Below, one piece after another: positions 51,034 to 60,125 of a stretch of DNA of 64,000 bases. The notes beneath the pieces were generated by a model, which had not been told where the DNA came from, did no database searches, and saw nothing but the letters and a program-made list of their open reading frames with translations. Position numbers and translations under genes: made by a program. Where the stretch lies: contig NZ_SZNM01000002.1 of the NCBI RefSeq assembly GCF_005870085.1, positions 248,001 through 312,000 on the forward strand. Direction: 5' to 3'. Numbering within the stretch: position 1 is the first letter of the stretch; each line of letters starts with the position of its first letter. This DNA is from Aquibacillus sediminis (GTDB taxonomy: Bacteria > Bacillota > Bacilli > Bacillales > Amphibacillaceae).

Positions 51034-51600
51034 ATGACCACTAAAGCAGAATATAGAAACAAAATGAAAAAACAATTAAAACAATTATCAATAAAGAAAA
51101 AAACACAAATTGAACAACGTTTGTCCTCGCAGTTATTTGCAACAGAAGCCTGGAAAGAAGCGGATGTTATAGGTATTACAATTTCACAAAAGCATGAATG
51201 GAATACAAAGAATATCATCGAAAAAGCATGGAGTATGAACAAGGTAATATGTGTACCTAAATGTTATCCAAAAGAATCAAAGTTAGAATTTTATCAATTG
51301 GATTCTTTTGACCAACTGGAATCTGTCTATTTCAATTTATTTGAACCAATTCCGGAACAAGAACGAAGGATTGATAAGAATCAAGTTGATTTAATGATTG
51401 TACCGGGATTGGTCTTTGATCCTAGTGGCTTTCGGATTGGTTATGGTGGTGGTTATTATGATAGGTACTTAGCTGATTTTGGGGGTACAACTCTATCTCT
51501 CGCGAGCACCATGCAAATCATCGATACTGTTCCTGCTGATGACTATGATATTTCGGTCGACCATGTTCTTACAGAAACAGGACTATTACATAAAGAATAA
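51034..51600 (+). CDS. yqgN: 5-formyltetrahydrofolate cyclo-ligase (YqgN)
   Basis: Converts 5-formyl-THF to 5,10-methenyl-THF with ATP, returning the stored folate to one-carbon metabolism. 188 residues with the basic N-terminus KAEYRNKMKKQLKQL, the folate pocket region DLMIVPGLVFDPSGFRIGYG and the signature GYGGGYYDRYL. Start ATG 51034 has only a weak site (GTGTGTAG). Followed by yqgO and gluP, same order as B. subtilis. Confidence 0.95.
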   Translation: MTTKAEYRNKMKKQLKQLSIKKKTQIEQRLSSQLFATEAWKEADVIGITISQKHEWNTKNIIEKAWSMNKVICVPKCYPKESKLEFYQLDSFDQLESVYFNLFEPIPEQERRIDKNQVDLMIVPGLVFDPSGFRIGYGGGYYDRYLADFGGTTLSLASTMQIIDTVPADDYDISVDHVLTETGLLHKE

Positions 51601-51677
51601 AGAGAAAAGGCATAAACAAACAAATTTGAAGTAAACTATGGATATAAAATTGCAATATAACAAAAGGAAGTGAGTTT

Positions 51678-51863
51678 ATGCGATTATTTCTATTTGTTTG
51701 TTCATTATTTGTTAGTTTAACGATCATTTTTCAGTATAGGTATAAAATTATCAATGCATTCTTAGCTGTAGGAATCTTACGAAAGATAATGGTGGCGATT
51801 ACAATGAACATGCCATATATACGTGAAAGAATTCTACCAAGTATTTTAGGACGTTCAGTTTAA
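51678..51863 (+). CDS. yqgO: Small membrane protein YqgO
   Basis: 61 residues with one N-terminal membrane helix (about 2-20, LFLFVCSLFVSLTIIF) and a mildly amphipathic rest ending ERILPSILGRSV. Matches B. subtilis YqgO in size and location between yqgN and gluP. Ribosome site AAAGGAAG. Function unknown. Terminator follows directly. Confidence 0.78.
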   Translation: MRLFLFVCSLFVSLTIIFQYRYKIINAFLAVGILRKIMVAITMNMPYIRERILPSILGRSV

Positions 51864-51882
51864 TAAGCTGAACGTTTTTTAA
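51852..51882 (+). terminator. Terminator after yqgO
   Basis: ACGTTCAG-TTTAATAAG-CTGAACGT hairpin followed by TTTTT, overlapping the end of yqgO. Confidence 0.85.
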
Positions 51883-52024
51883 TTTTGGGGAGGGAGTACC
51901 ATATCACTTTGTTCTTATAAATAAAGTGGAGGGAATTTTAAGAAATTTTATAAGCGGAAAAGCGGCTAATCTCTATGGTTAGTGTTGGGGTTCGGTGATA
52001 TGATGGTTACAAGGAGGGGGAGCG

Positions 52025-53570
52025 ATGTACATAAAGGAGCATTATTTACTTTTACGAACAGTGGATGATTTGATTCATAATCATGGTTTTACAGTTTTAA
52101 CTTTAAAACCTAATTATAGTGAGATTTGGTTAGAGAAAAGAATAAAGAGGACCACTCATATTGTTAGGCTATATCACCATACATTTGATTGGAAAAATCA
52201 ATTACAACAAGATATGGAGAGAACAAAAACAAAAAGCGATGCGTTTAAATACACGTTTTATTACAGCGCAAACATACATCCATAATATTTATATTGCGAC
52301 CTATCCACCAGTTGATGTGAAGTGGGAAGATTTAAGCCGGTCCCAAGAAATAAAAAAGAACACACATATGTATCAATATTATGTGGATCATGTTTCAAGT
52401 ATGGAAGAGTTTCAGCGTTTATATCAGCACTTTACTAATCGCTTCCAACCATTTTCGATTCCAAATACTGAATTGGAAATGGAGCAAATGTCGTTTTATT
52501 TACAATCTAAATTGCACTCGTTTATATATCGTCGCCAACAAGAGGAAAAGGCGCTGTTTAGTAATGGCCAACCAAGAATAACAACTATTTTTTTAGTAAT
52601 GAATATTTTGTTTTTTTTGTTTATAGAGGCTAAAGGAGGCAGTACGTCAACTTTAACTCTTATCACCTATGGTGCAAAGTATAACCCTGCCATTCTAGAT
52701 GGCGAATGGTGGCGAATTATATCTTCTATGTTTATTCATATAGGAATACTTCATTTATTTATGAATATGTTAGCTCTATATTTTGTCGGTTCTGCTGTTG
52801 AAAAGATTTATGGAAGTGGTAGGTTTACATTTATTTATGTTGGAGCTGGCATTATGGGGGGGTTGGCTAGTTTTGCATGGAACCCACAGATAGCAGCAGG
52901 AGCTTCAGGTGCTATTTTTGGTTTATTAGGTGCATTGTTGTTTTTTGGGGTGAATTACAAAAGGGTCTTTTTTCAGACGATGGGTTGGAATTTAATAATT
53001 GTTATTCTCCTTAACATCGTCTTTGGTGTAACGGTTCCACAAATTGATAACGGTGCGCATATGGGGGGACTAATTGGTGGTTTTGTAGCCGCTGCTATTG
53101 TGTTTTTTCCATCGAAGAGAAATCTTAAAGTACAACTCCTTGCTTGTCTGTCGTTTTGCGTCATTATTTCTGGTTTACTTGTTTATGGTCTAACAAATAT
53201 GTCTGCTCACTACAGTGCTGTTGTTCAGACTCAGTTAGCACAGGAGTTGATTGAACAGGAAAACTATCAAGAGGTGATTGAAGTAACAACCTTAGCTATT
53301 GATGAACAAGTTCAATCCTATCAAGCAGAATTGCATTTTTTTCGATCCTATGCATGGTTGCAGTTAGGTCGAGTTGAAGAAGCAACCAATGATCTACTTC
53401 ATGTGGTACAGATTGATTCAAGTTTTGCAGAGGCACATTATAATCTTGCTCTTATCTATGCAGATGAAGGGAATGTAGAAGAGGCACACGATCATGCTGA
53501 ACGTGCCTCTCAACTTCAACCAAGTAATCAAGACTTTCAAGATTTATTTCAAAGACTTTCAAAAGAGTAA
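52025..53570 (+). pseudogene. gluP: Rhomboid intramembrane protease GluP, interrupted by a frameshift
   Basis: Homologue of B. subtilis GluP (YqgP). The N-terminal region is read from ATG 52025 (ribosome site AAGGAGGGGG) as MYIKEHYLL...EIWLEKRIKRTTHIVRLYHH; family similarity then jumps to the next frame near 52217-52235 and continues to 53570. The second frame has the rhomboid core with the catalytic Ser in GASGAIFG and His in NGAHMGG, about seven membrane helices, and C-terminal TPR repeats (about 360-465). Reading through needs +1 (one base fewer) in AACAAAAACAAAAAGCG, two A5 runs. May be a real mutation, a phase-variable tract or a sequencing error. Confidence 0.75.
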
Positions 53571-54415
53571 CGCTGGATGAGTTGCCTTTTCTCACCTGCT
53601 TGATCCTGAAATAATACCATTAGGTGTGTTCCTTGTTTATCAAATAAGATTAAGGGAACAAAGCTATTGACCGGTTGTTGGTTTCTAGATATTCCTAAAA
53701 TATATTCTTTATACAATCCTTCCCATAGTTGTCCAATAACTTTATTGGTCTCGGCTTGGGTTAACTCTGGGATGGGTTTGGTTTGATATTGGTATAAATC
53801 GGTCAACGGGACAAAATTATATTCATCTGTAGGTATGGAAAAGTGTTGGATTAATTGTTTCCAATGATAATTTAATTGTTGGTTCGTCGCATTATCGAGT
53901 GTGTGCTTCCAATCTTTTTGATTGGCATTTGTCGGCCTGTTAAAGGAAGTCAATGCACTATGTGGTGAATCAATTACATATAATTCATCATGCGTCATGG
54001 CTTGAATACTTTTAATCTGTTCATCTGGATAGTGAATTTCCCCATGATGGAAACTAATTGCTTGATAATGACTGCTATCTTCTCCATGTACTTTAGATTG
54101 TAATTGGATATGTTTTTCATTTTCTTTCCATTTACTCAAGATACCTTTTAACCTTCCATCTGAGTATAATAAGGAAACATCTTGGCGGAGGTAGATAGGT
54201 TCCTTAAGGCTAGAAGTAGAAGACCATAATACATTGTATTCGTCTTGGTCTGTTTCCGTTAGTAATTGTAGATTTGTTTCCATTGTCTGAAAGGATACTT
54301 CTTCATCAAGAGGAAAATATTTTATAGCCGGTGTGTCTTCCACTAGAAAAATAGTGATGGCTAGGATGAATGCAAGAAAAATTGTAACCAATGTTCCAAT
54401 ATAGTTTTTACTCAT
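53549..54415 (-). CDS. Uncharacterised membrane-anchored protein
   Basis: Not recognised. 288 residues: N-terminal membrane helix (about 6-24, IGTLVTIFLAFILAITIFLV), then an extracytoplasmic, mixed-charge domain with PIYLRQDVSLLYSDGRLKG, SHYQAISFHHGEIHYP and a basic, aromatic C-terminus. No cysteine-type lipobox. ATG 54415 is chosen behind AAGGAG; the frame upstream to 54526 lacks a ribosome site. Its 3' end overlaps the gluP 3' end by 22 bp, tail to tail. It could be a sporulation or envelope protein given the divergent germination gene; this is speculation. Confidence 0.72.
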   Translation of the reverse strand: MSKNYIGTLVTIFLAFILAITIFLVEDTPAIKYFPLDEEVSFQTMETNLQLLTETDQDEYNVLWSSTSSLKEPIYLRQDVSLLYSDGRLKGILSKWKENEKHIQLQSKVHGEDSSHYQAISFHHGEIHYPDEQIKSIQAMTHDELYVIDSPHSALTSFNRPTNANQKDWKHTLDNATNQQLNYHWKQLIQHFSIPTDEYNFVPLTDLYQYQTKPIPELTQAETNKVIGQLWEGLYKEYILGISRNQQPVNSFVPLILFDKQGTHLMVLFQDQAGEKRQLIQRYSFESL

Positions 54416-54553
54416 GGTCAAAACTCCTTCTTTATTTGAAAGATAACAGATATAAAGCAATATACAACCTAAAACAAGCCTACTTCTTATATATGTTTTA
54501 TTGTGCGGATATATGAAAAAGAACAAGTGGACTTTAATAAACCGTGTATGTAA

Positions 54554-54584
54554 TGAAGTAAAAGGTACATCCTAAACCATACAA
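54554..54584 (+). promoter_or_regulatory. Possible SigG-type promoter of the germination gene
   Basis: TGAAGT at 54554-54559 and CATACAA at 54578-54584 with an 18-bp spacer, ending 24 bp before the coding start. CATACAA is close to forespore SigG -10 boxes (CATACTA); the -35 match is partial. Confidence 0.35.
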
Positions 54585-54607
54585 GTATTTCAATTTAGGG
54601 TGATACG

Positions 54608-56065
54608 ATGGAAAAACATAAAAAACCAATGTACCGAAATTTTAAAGATAATGTTAACTACATGCGCGAACGTCTAGGCGTTGACAAAAGTTTTGATGTA
54701 ATCCATTTGGATTTGGAATATGTCGATCGCAAAATGGCTTTTTTCATGATTGATGGATTCGTGAAAGATGATATTTTGCACCTTTTAATGAAATTCTTAG
54801 CTAGACTTAATCCAGAGCAATTAGAACCAGAACCGTTTGAAAAATTATTAAAAACATACATTCCATATGTAGAACTTGATTATGTGGAAGATCTAAATGA
54901 AGCGACCGACCAAGTATTGGCAGGACCAACTGCTCTTATCATTGAAGGTATTGATAAGATTATTATGGTTGATGCACGAACATACCCTGTCCGTGGACCA
55001 CAAGAACCTGATCTAGAAAGGGTAGTTCGAGGATCGAGAGATGGATACGTTGAGACGATTGTCTTTAATACCGCTTTAACTAGAAGAAGAATTAGAGATA
55101 GATCATTGCGAATGGAATACTTAAGCATTGGGCGTAGGTCTAAAACAGATATTGCACTCTGTTATTTAGAAGATATTGCTGATCCTCAGAAAGTAAAGAC
55201 ATTAAAGAAACATTTAAAAAAGATTGATACGGATGCCTTGCCGATGGCAGAGAAGACTGTAGAAGAGTTCTTAAGTGGAAGACATTGGAATCCTTATCCG
55301 ACAATTCGTTACACAGAGAGGCCAGATACAGCTGCTGCCCATATTTATGAGGGACATATTATTATTATCATCGATGGATCTCCAAGCGTAATGATAACAC
55401 CAGCAACTTATTGGCACCATTTGCAACACGCAGAAGAATATCGTCAAAAACCATTGGTTGGTGCCTATCTAAGGTTTGTTCGTTTTATTGCTGTCATTTT
55501 TTCTATTTTTGTCTTGCCGCTGTATTACCTGTTATCGGTAAGTCCAGAATTACTTCCTGGCGAAATCTCATTTATCGGTCCCAATGAATTTGGTGTCTTG
55601 CCACTGCTATTACAATTCTTAATTGCAGAAGTTGGGATCGACATGTTGAGGATGGCCGCCATTCATACTCCAACAGCTCTCGCCACAGCATTAGGGTTAG
55701 TAGCTGCAATACTTATCGGACAAATTGCAGTAGAAGTTGGTTTGTTTTCAAACGAGGTCGTCCTTTATTTGGCAGTTGCGGCTATTGGTACGTTTGCCAC
55801 TCCTAGCTATGAATTGAGTTTAGCCAATCGAATAACGAGAATTGTATTATTAATTGTCACAGCTAGCTTTGGTGTTGCTGGCTATGTAATAGCAATTACT
55901 TTTTGGCTTCTTTATTTGGCCCGCATGAACTCTTTCCAAACTGGCTATTTGTGGCCGTTTATGCCTTTTTCTCCAAGGGCATTAAAGGATGTATTAGTTC
56001 GTTCACCTATGCCACTAAAACATCAACGACCTAGATTTTTAAATCCACAAGATCCAGACCGTTAA
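54608..56065 (+). CDS. spoVAF: Spore germination protein, GerA family (SpoVAF-like)
   Basis: 485-residue member of the GerA A-subunit family, closest by eye to SpoVAF (KSFDVIHLDLEYVDRKMAFFMIDGF; PTALIIEGIDKIIMVDAR; SRDGYVETIVFNTALTRRRIRD). N-terminal cytosolic domains (about 1-280) are followed by five or six membrane helices (about 290-445) and a Pro-rich tail. It probably acts in the spore inner membrane during nutrient germination or dipicolinate release. It stands alone here, away from any spoVA operon. Start GTG-free ATG; leader TAGGGTG. Confidence 0.82.
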   Translation: MEKHKKPMYRNFKDNVNYMRERLGVDKSFDVIHLDLEYVDRKMAFFMIDGFVKDDILHLLMKFLARLNPEQLEPEPFEKLLKTYIPYVELDYVEDLNEATDQVLAGPTALIIEGIDKIIMVDARTYPVRGPQEPDLERVVRGSRDGYVETIVFNTALTRRRIRDRSLRMEYLSIGRRSKTDIALCYLEDIADPQKVKTLKKHLKKIDTDALPMAEKTVEEFLSGRHWNPYPTIRYTERPDTAAAHIYEGHIIIIIDGSPSVMITPATYWHHLQHAEEYRQKPLVGAYLRFVRFIAVIFSIFVLPLYYLLSVSPELLPGEISFIGPNEFGVLPLLLQFLIAEVGIDMLRMAAIHTPTALATALGLVAAILIGQIAVEVGLFSNEVVLYLAVAAIGTFATPSYELSLANRITRIVLLIVTASFGVAGYVIAITFWLLYLARMNSFQTGYLWPFMPFSPRALKDVLVRSPMPLKHQRPRFLNPQDPDR

Positions 56066-56089
56066 TCAATGGCCTGGATCTTTTTTTGT
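56045..56089 (+). terminator. Terminator after the germination gene
   Basis: AGATCCAG-A-CC...GG-C-CTGGATCT stem followed by TTTTTTTG, overlapping the last codons. Confidence 0.85.
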
Positions 56090-56165
56090 AAAGGAAAGGA
56101 TATACAGATGTCTAACTCCAACGTCTTCAACCTAAAGTTTTTGCTTCATGTAGGAGTAATAAAGT

Positions 56166-56209
56166 GCTAATGCCTTTGTTCACCTGGGTAACGTTAAAAA
56201 AGGCGTTAG
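56166..56209. other. Hairpin in the yqgQ upstream region
   Basis: CTAATGCCTTT (56166 on) pairs with AAAGGCGTTAG around a 22-nt loop. No T run follows. It lies within the 240-bp gap between the germination gene and yqgQ; role unknown. Confidence 0.35.
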
Positions 56210-56281
56210 AATGACTTCACAATTGACTAGTTTTTATTCATGAAATTGATGCTTTTATTTATTTATTTTCTAACAATGGAT

Positions 56282-56290
56282 TGATATAAT
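56282..56290 (+). promoter_or_regulatory. Extended -10 promoter of yqgQ-glcK
   Basis: TGATATAAT at 56282-56290: a consensus TATAAT with the TGn extension, which can work without a good -35. The yqgQ start is 16 bp downstream, so the leader would be very short. Confidence 0.5.
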
Positions 56291-56305
56291 AAAGATGGTG
56301 ATACT

Positions 56306-56521
56306 ATGAAAACGATTTATGATATACAACAACTATTAAAGAAATTTGGAACCATTATTTATGTGGGGGATCGGATAGCGGACTTGCAATTAATGGAAGA
56401 TGAATTGAATGAGCTTTATCGAGCGCAATGCATTAGTTCGGTGGATTTTCAAACAGCACGATTATTACTTAGACATGAAATAGCAAAATTAAAAGATACT
56501 GAGGAGAATAAACATGACTAG
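56306..56521 (+). CDS. yqgQ: YqgQ family protein (DUF910)
   Basis: 71-residue helical protein: MKTIYDIQQLLKKFGTIIYV, GDRIADLQLMEDELNELYRA, then a charged C-terminus. Matches the DUF910/YqgQ family, proposed to bind nucleic acid but with no proven role. It overlaps glcK by 8 bp, so the two are co-translated; this pairing is conserved. Confidence 0.9.
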   Translation: MKTIYDIQQLLKKFGTIIYVGDRIADLQLMEDELNELYRAQCISSVDFQTARLLLRHEIAKLKDTEENKHD

Positions 56522-57467
56522 CAATTATTTAATTGGTGTAGACATTGGTGGAACAACTGTGAAAATAGCAATTGTAACAAACGATGGGGAAATAATGGAT
56601 AAATGGGAAATCCCAACACGAACTGAGCAAGCTGGTATACATATCCCTAATGATATTTGGAATTCTGTGGAAGAGAAAATAGATACACATCAGATTAATA
56701 AAAATGATATAGATGGTATTGGAGCTGGTGCACCAGGTTTTATTGTTCCTAATACAGGAGAGGTTGCGGAAGCAGTTAACATTGGATGGAAGGATTATCC
56801 GTTGGCGACATATCTTGAAGACTTGTCTGGCTTGCCAGTGTTTGTAGAAAATGACGCTAATTTAGCAGCCTTAGGAGAGAACTGGAAAGGGGCAGGGAAC
56901 TTAGCGGAAAATTTAATAGCCATAACACTCGGAACAGGTGTTGGTGGTGGGATCATCGCCAATAGTGACATTGTAAATGGCGTTAATGGGACAGCTGGAG
57001 AAATTGGTCATTTAACAGTGGAGCCTGGTGGGGCACCATGTAACTGTGGTAGAAATGGATGTTTAGAAACAATTGCTTCTGCTACTGGAATTGTACGACA
57101 AGCCAAATTATTATTAGAATCTGATGTAGAAACAAGATTAAAGGAGATCGATGGTCAAATTACCACAAAAGATGTGTTTGATATCGCGAAAAAAGGTGAC
57201 GAAGAAGCGAATAAAATAGTGGAGCGTGTGGTAGATGTATTAGGCCTAGCAATCGCTAACGCGGCTACATTAATAAATCCATCAAAAATTGTGATTGGTG
57301 GCGGGGTGTCCAAAGCAGGGGAGCAACTCCTAACCCCGCTTAAACAAGCTTTTAGTAATTACGCATTATCTCGTATTGATGATGGCTGTAAGTTTGTTAC
57401 AGCACAATTGGGAAATGATGCTGGTGTGATTGGTGGAGCATATCTAGTGAAAATGAATAAATATTAA
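56514..57467 (+). CDS. glcK: Glucokinase GlcK (ROK family)
   Basis: Phosphorylates glucose with ATP. 317 residues: ATP-binding GVDIGGTTVKIAIV at the N-terminus, sugar-site region VFVENDANLAALGE, ITLGTGVGGGII, and the ROK zinc signature GEIGHLTVEPGG ... CNCGRNGCLE (about 165-185). Ribosome site TGAGGAG. It overlaps yqgQ by 8 bp. Probably cytoplasmic and used for non-PTS glucose. Confidence 0.95.
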   Translation: MTSNYLIGVDIGGTTVKIAIVTNDGEIMDKWEIPTRTEQAGIHIPNDIWNSVEEKIDTHQINKNDIDGIGAGAPGFIVPNTGEVAEAVNIGWKDYPLATYLEDLSGLPVFVENDANLAALGENWKGAGNLAENLIAITLGTGVGGGIIANSDIVNGVNGTAGEIGHLTVEPGGAPCNCGRNGCLETIASATGIVRQAKLLLESDVETRLKEIDGQITTKDVFDIAKKGDEEANKIVERVVDVLGLAIANAATLINPSKIVIGGGVSKAGEQLLTPLKQAFSNYALSRIDDGCKFVTAQLGNDAGVIGGAYLVKMNKY

Positions 57468-57518
57468 TTTATTATTACAAAATGATTTCTAATTTAACAT
57501 CTTGTAACCAAACAATAA

Positions 57519-57553
57519 AAAATAAACTCTTGTTTAAGGGTTTATTTTTTTTG
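57519..57553 (+). terminator. Terminator after glcK
   Basis: AAATAAACTC-TTGTTTA-AGGGTTTATTT hairpin with T run. Confidence 0.85.
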
Positions 57554-57732
57554 GTTATACTCATATAATAATTGTTGTTATAAATTTTAGTTTTGATGAA
57601 ACTTTTTCTTGCATGTTGTCGTCTAATTATTGAAGAAATAAAATTTGATTCTAGTGTGTTAAAGTATAAGTAATAAATAATGATAAGAACTAATAACCTT
57701 TATCGTTGTTATTTTGTTAGGAGGAAGATTTT

Positions 57733-59625
57733 ATGTTAGACAGGATTTCAAAAATACCGTTATATATAATTGCAAGTGTGTTATTTGGGTTAAAGGCATA
57801 CATTTTATATCGGTTTATTTTTAATATTTCACTAGAAAATTTCATGCAAGAGATCATTTTGTTTATTAACCCATTTGTTTCAGCATTTTTATTTTTTGCA
57901 ATTGGAGTTTGGTTTAAAGAAAAACGGCAAATGAAATTTTTACGATATGGAGCATTAATTGGATCGATTATTTTATATGTCAATCTTATATTTTACCGGA
58001 ATTTTACAGACTTTTTAACTCTTCCAGTACTATTTCAAGGTAGCAATGCTGGTGATTTGGGAAGTAGTATTTTAAGCTTGGTCCATATTCCGGATCTTTT
58101 GTTGTTTTTAGACGTGGTTATTATTTGGTATTTAAGTAAAAAATCAAGTAGTATGTTATCGATAGAGTATCCTAAAAGGAAAAAAGTACTTGTTTTAAAT
58201 TTATCGATTGCCTTTTTACTTGGAAATTATATTTTAGCGGAAATAGAGCGTCCACAATTATTACAAAGATCATTTGACCGAGAGTACTTGGTCAAAAACT
58301 TAGGAATATTTAATTTCCATCTGTATGATGTCGCCATGCAAACGAGAACAAGTTCACAAAAAGTATTTGCAGATGGTACAGAGATTCCTGATATACAATC
58401 TTATGTTCATGAAAATGTAACAAGTGATGAAAAGTCGGATCTGTTTGGAATAGCAGAAGACAAAAATGTGATTTTCATTTCATTGGAATCTGTTCAAAGC
58501 TTTGTGATCAATAATACAGTTAATGGGGAAGAAGTCACACCGTTTCTTAATGATTTAATTGATGACAGTTACTATTTTGAAAATTTCTACCATCAAACTG
58601 AACAAGGGAAAACATCTGATTCTGAATTTCTAGTAGATAATTCATTATATCCATTATCAAGTGGTGCGGTATTTTTTACGCACGGTCAAAATGAATACAA
58701 TGCAATGCCTGAAATTTTGAAGGAAAAAGACTATTATTCTTCTGTTTTCCATGCGAACAATAAAAGTTTCTGGAATCGAGATGTAATGTATGACACACTT
58801 GGCTATGATCATTTCTATGATGAAGATGCGTATCAAATCACTGACCAAAATAGTATTGGTTGGGGGTTAAAGGATAAGCCTTATTTTGAACAATCAATGA
58901 AATATTTGCAGTCCTTGCCACAACCATTCTATTCAAAATTTATTACGCTAACGAACCATCATCCATTCGAGTTAAGCGAGGAAGATGCATCAATCGAACC
59001 ATATGATTCAAATTCTAAAACGTTAAATCAGTATTTTCCTACTGTTCGATATACAGATGAAGCAGTAGAAGAGTTTTTTGAGGAATTAAAACAATCTGGT
59101 TTGTATGAGGATTCGATTATAGTCCTAATGGGAGACCACTATGGTATTAGTGATTTTCACAATCGGGCAATGAGTCAGTATCTAGATAAAGAAGAAATCA
59201 CACCATATGATCATATACAATTACAACGGGTTCCATTCTATATCCACATACCAGGGCATGAAGGCGAAGTGATCTCAAAAATTGCTGGTCAAATAGATGT
59301 GAAACCAACTCTTCTTCATTTATTGGGAGTAGATACTAGTGATGATATTTCGTTTGGAACTGATTTGTTTACAGAAGATAGAAAAGAATTTGTGGCGTTA
59401 AGAGATGGTAGTTTCATCACCGATGATTATATATACACAAAAGATCAATGTTTTGATCGACAATCAGGTGAGTTACTTTCTGAGGCGACTACTGCAATTG
59501 GGCAAAACCAACAAGATTCAAATGAATGTGAACCTTTTGTAGAAGACGTTCAAAAAGAACTTTCATATTCAGATCAGATTATTTACGGAGATTTATTTAG
59601 ATTTTATGACTTCGATGATGAATAA
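57733..59625 (+). CDS. yqgS: Lipoteichoic acid synthase family protein (YqgS)
   Basis: Membrane polyglycerol-phosphate synthase of the LtaS family, 630 residues. Five N-terminal membrane helices (about 10-165) precede an extracellular sulfatase-like domain (about 215-600) with EQGKTSDSEFLVDNSLYPL, whose Thr is the nucleophile, plus metal-binding GDHYGISDFHNR and NHHPFEL. It uses phosphatidylglycerol to build or prime teichoic acid chains. Ribosome site GGAGGA. Position equals B. subtilis yqgS; which paralogue is the main LtaS cannot be told from this window. Confidence 0.9.
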   Translation: MLDRISKIPLYIIASVLFGLKAYILYRFIFNISLENFMQEIILFINPFVSAFLFFAIGVWFKEKRQMKFLRYGALIGSIILYVNLIFYRNFTDFLTLPVLFQGSNAGDLGSSILSLVHIPDLLLFLDVVIIWYLSKKSSSMLSIEYPKRKKVLVLNLSIAFLLGNYILAEIERPQLLQRSFDREYLVKNLGIFNFHLYDVAMQTRTSSQKVFADGTEIPDIQSYVHENVTSDEKSDLFGIAEDKNVIFISLESVQSFVINNTVNGEEVTPFLNDLIDDSYYFENFYHQTEQGKTSDSEFLVDNSLYPLSSGAVFFTHGQNEYNAMPEILKEKDYYSSVFHANNKSFWNRDVMYDTLGYDHFYDEDAYQITDQNSIGWGLKDKPYFEQSMKYLQSLPQPFYSKFITLTNHHPFELSEEDASIEPYDSNSKTLNQYFPTVRYTDEAVEEFFEELKQSGLYEDSIIVLMGDHYGISDFHNRAMSQYLDKEEITPYDHIQLQRVPFYIHIPGHEGEVISKIAGQIDVKPTLLHLLGVDTSDDISFGTDLFTEDRKEFVALRDGSFITDDYIYTKDQCFDRQSGELLSEATTAIGQNQQDSNECEPFVEDVQKELSYSDQIIYGDLFRFYDFDDE

Positions 59626-59639
59626 AACTAGTTAGTATT

Positions 59640-59677
59640 AGAAAAAAGCTTGGATAAATTATCCAAGCTTTTTTTAT
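59640..59677 (+). terminator. Terminator after yqgS
   Basis: AAAAAGCTTGGATAA-ATT-ATCCAAGCTTTTT hairpin with T run. Confidence 0.92.
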
Positions 59678-59738
59678 GATAAAATTACTATATGTCCCCA
59701 TTAAACACTGCTAGATAGTCGGGTATTTTTGACGAAAA

Positions 59739-59776
59739 AAATCCCTTATCACACAGTTAAGTGTGATAAGGGATGG
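59739..59776 (-). terminator. Terminator of yqgW
   Basis: ATCCCTTATCACAC-AGTTAA-GTGTGATAAGGGAT perfect hairpin; the T run (TTTTTTTCG) is on the minus strand. Confidence 0.9.
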
Positions 59777-59796
59777 TGAGATGTTTGTCTTGTTTT

Positions 59797-59979
59797 TTAC
59801 GCAGCTGATGTAAGCCATTCTGCTACATTGGTAAAAATTGTCATCACAGAGAACCAACCAAATGCTAGCGTGGATATGCCAGCAAATGCTACCCCAAAAA
59901 AGTTCTGTGATTTCAATTCACGAATAACTGCTATTCCACTTAGTAATGCAACAAACAACAGAATGATTGCTAATGTCAT
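59797..59979 (-). CDS. yqgW: Small membrane protein, DUF2759 family (YqgW)
   Basis: About 60 residues, two membrane helices (LAIILLFVALLSGIAVI and FFGVAFAGISTLAFGWFSVM), typical of DUF2759/YqgW. ATG 59979 is chosen because AAGGAGG lies nine bases upstream; an in-frame TTG at 59988 directly abuts the ribosome site. Function unknown. Divergent from yqgX. Confidence 0.8.
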   Translation of the reverse strand: MTLAIILLFVALLSGIAVIRELKSQNFFGVAFAGISTLAFGWFSVMTIFTNVAEWLTSAA

Positions 59980-60125
59980 AACCCCCAACCTCCTTGTCAG
60001 AATTAACTTTCATTGCAATAGTATTTGTGATTATATTAATATGTAGTTAATATATGTTCAACATACATTTTAAAACAAAATATTTGTTTTGTCGAGAATC
60101 TAAATTAGTTAAAAGGAGTGGTTCT

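Noticed and set aside
52225-52239. Programmed -1 frameshift in gluP at AAAAAG
   Set aside because: The family reading needs +1 (or -2); a -1 slip leads into the wrong frame, and the A_AAA_AAG heptamer is not complete.
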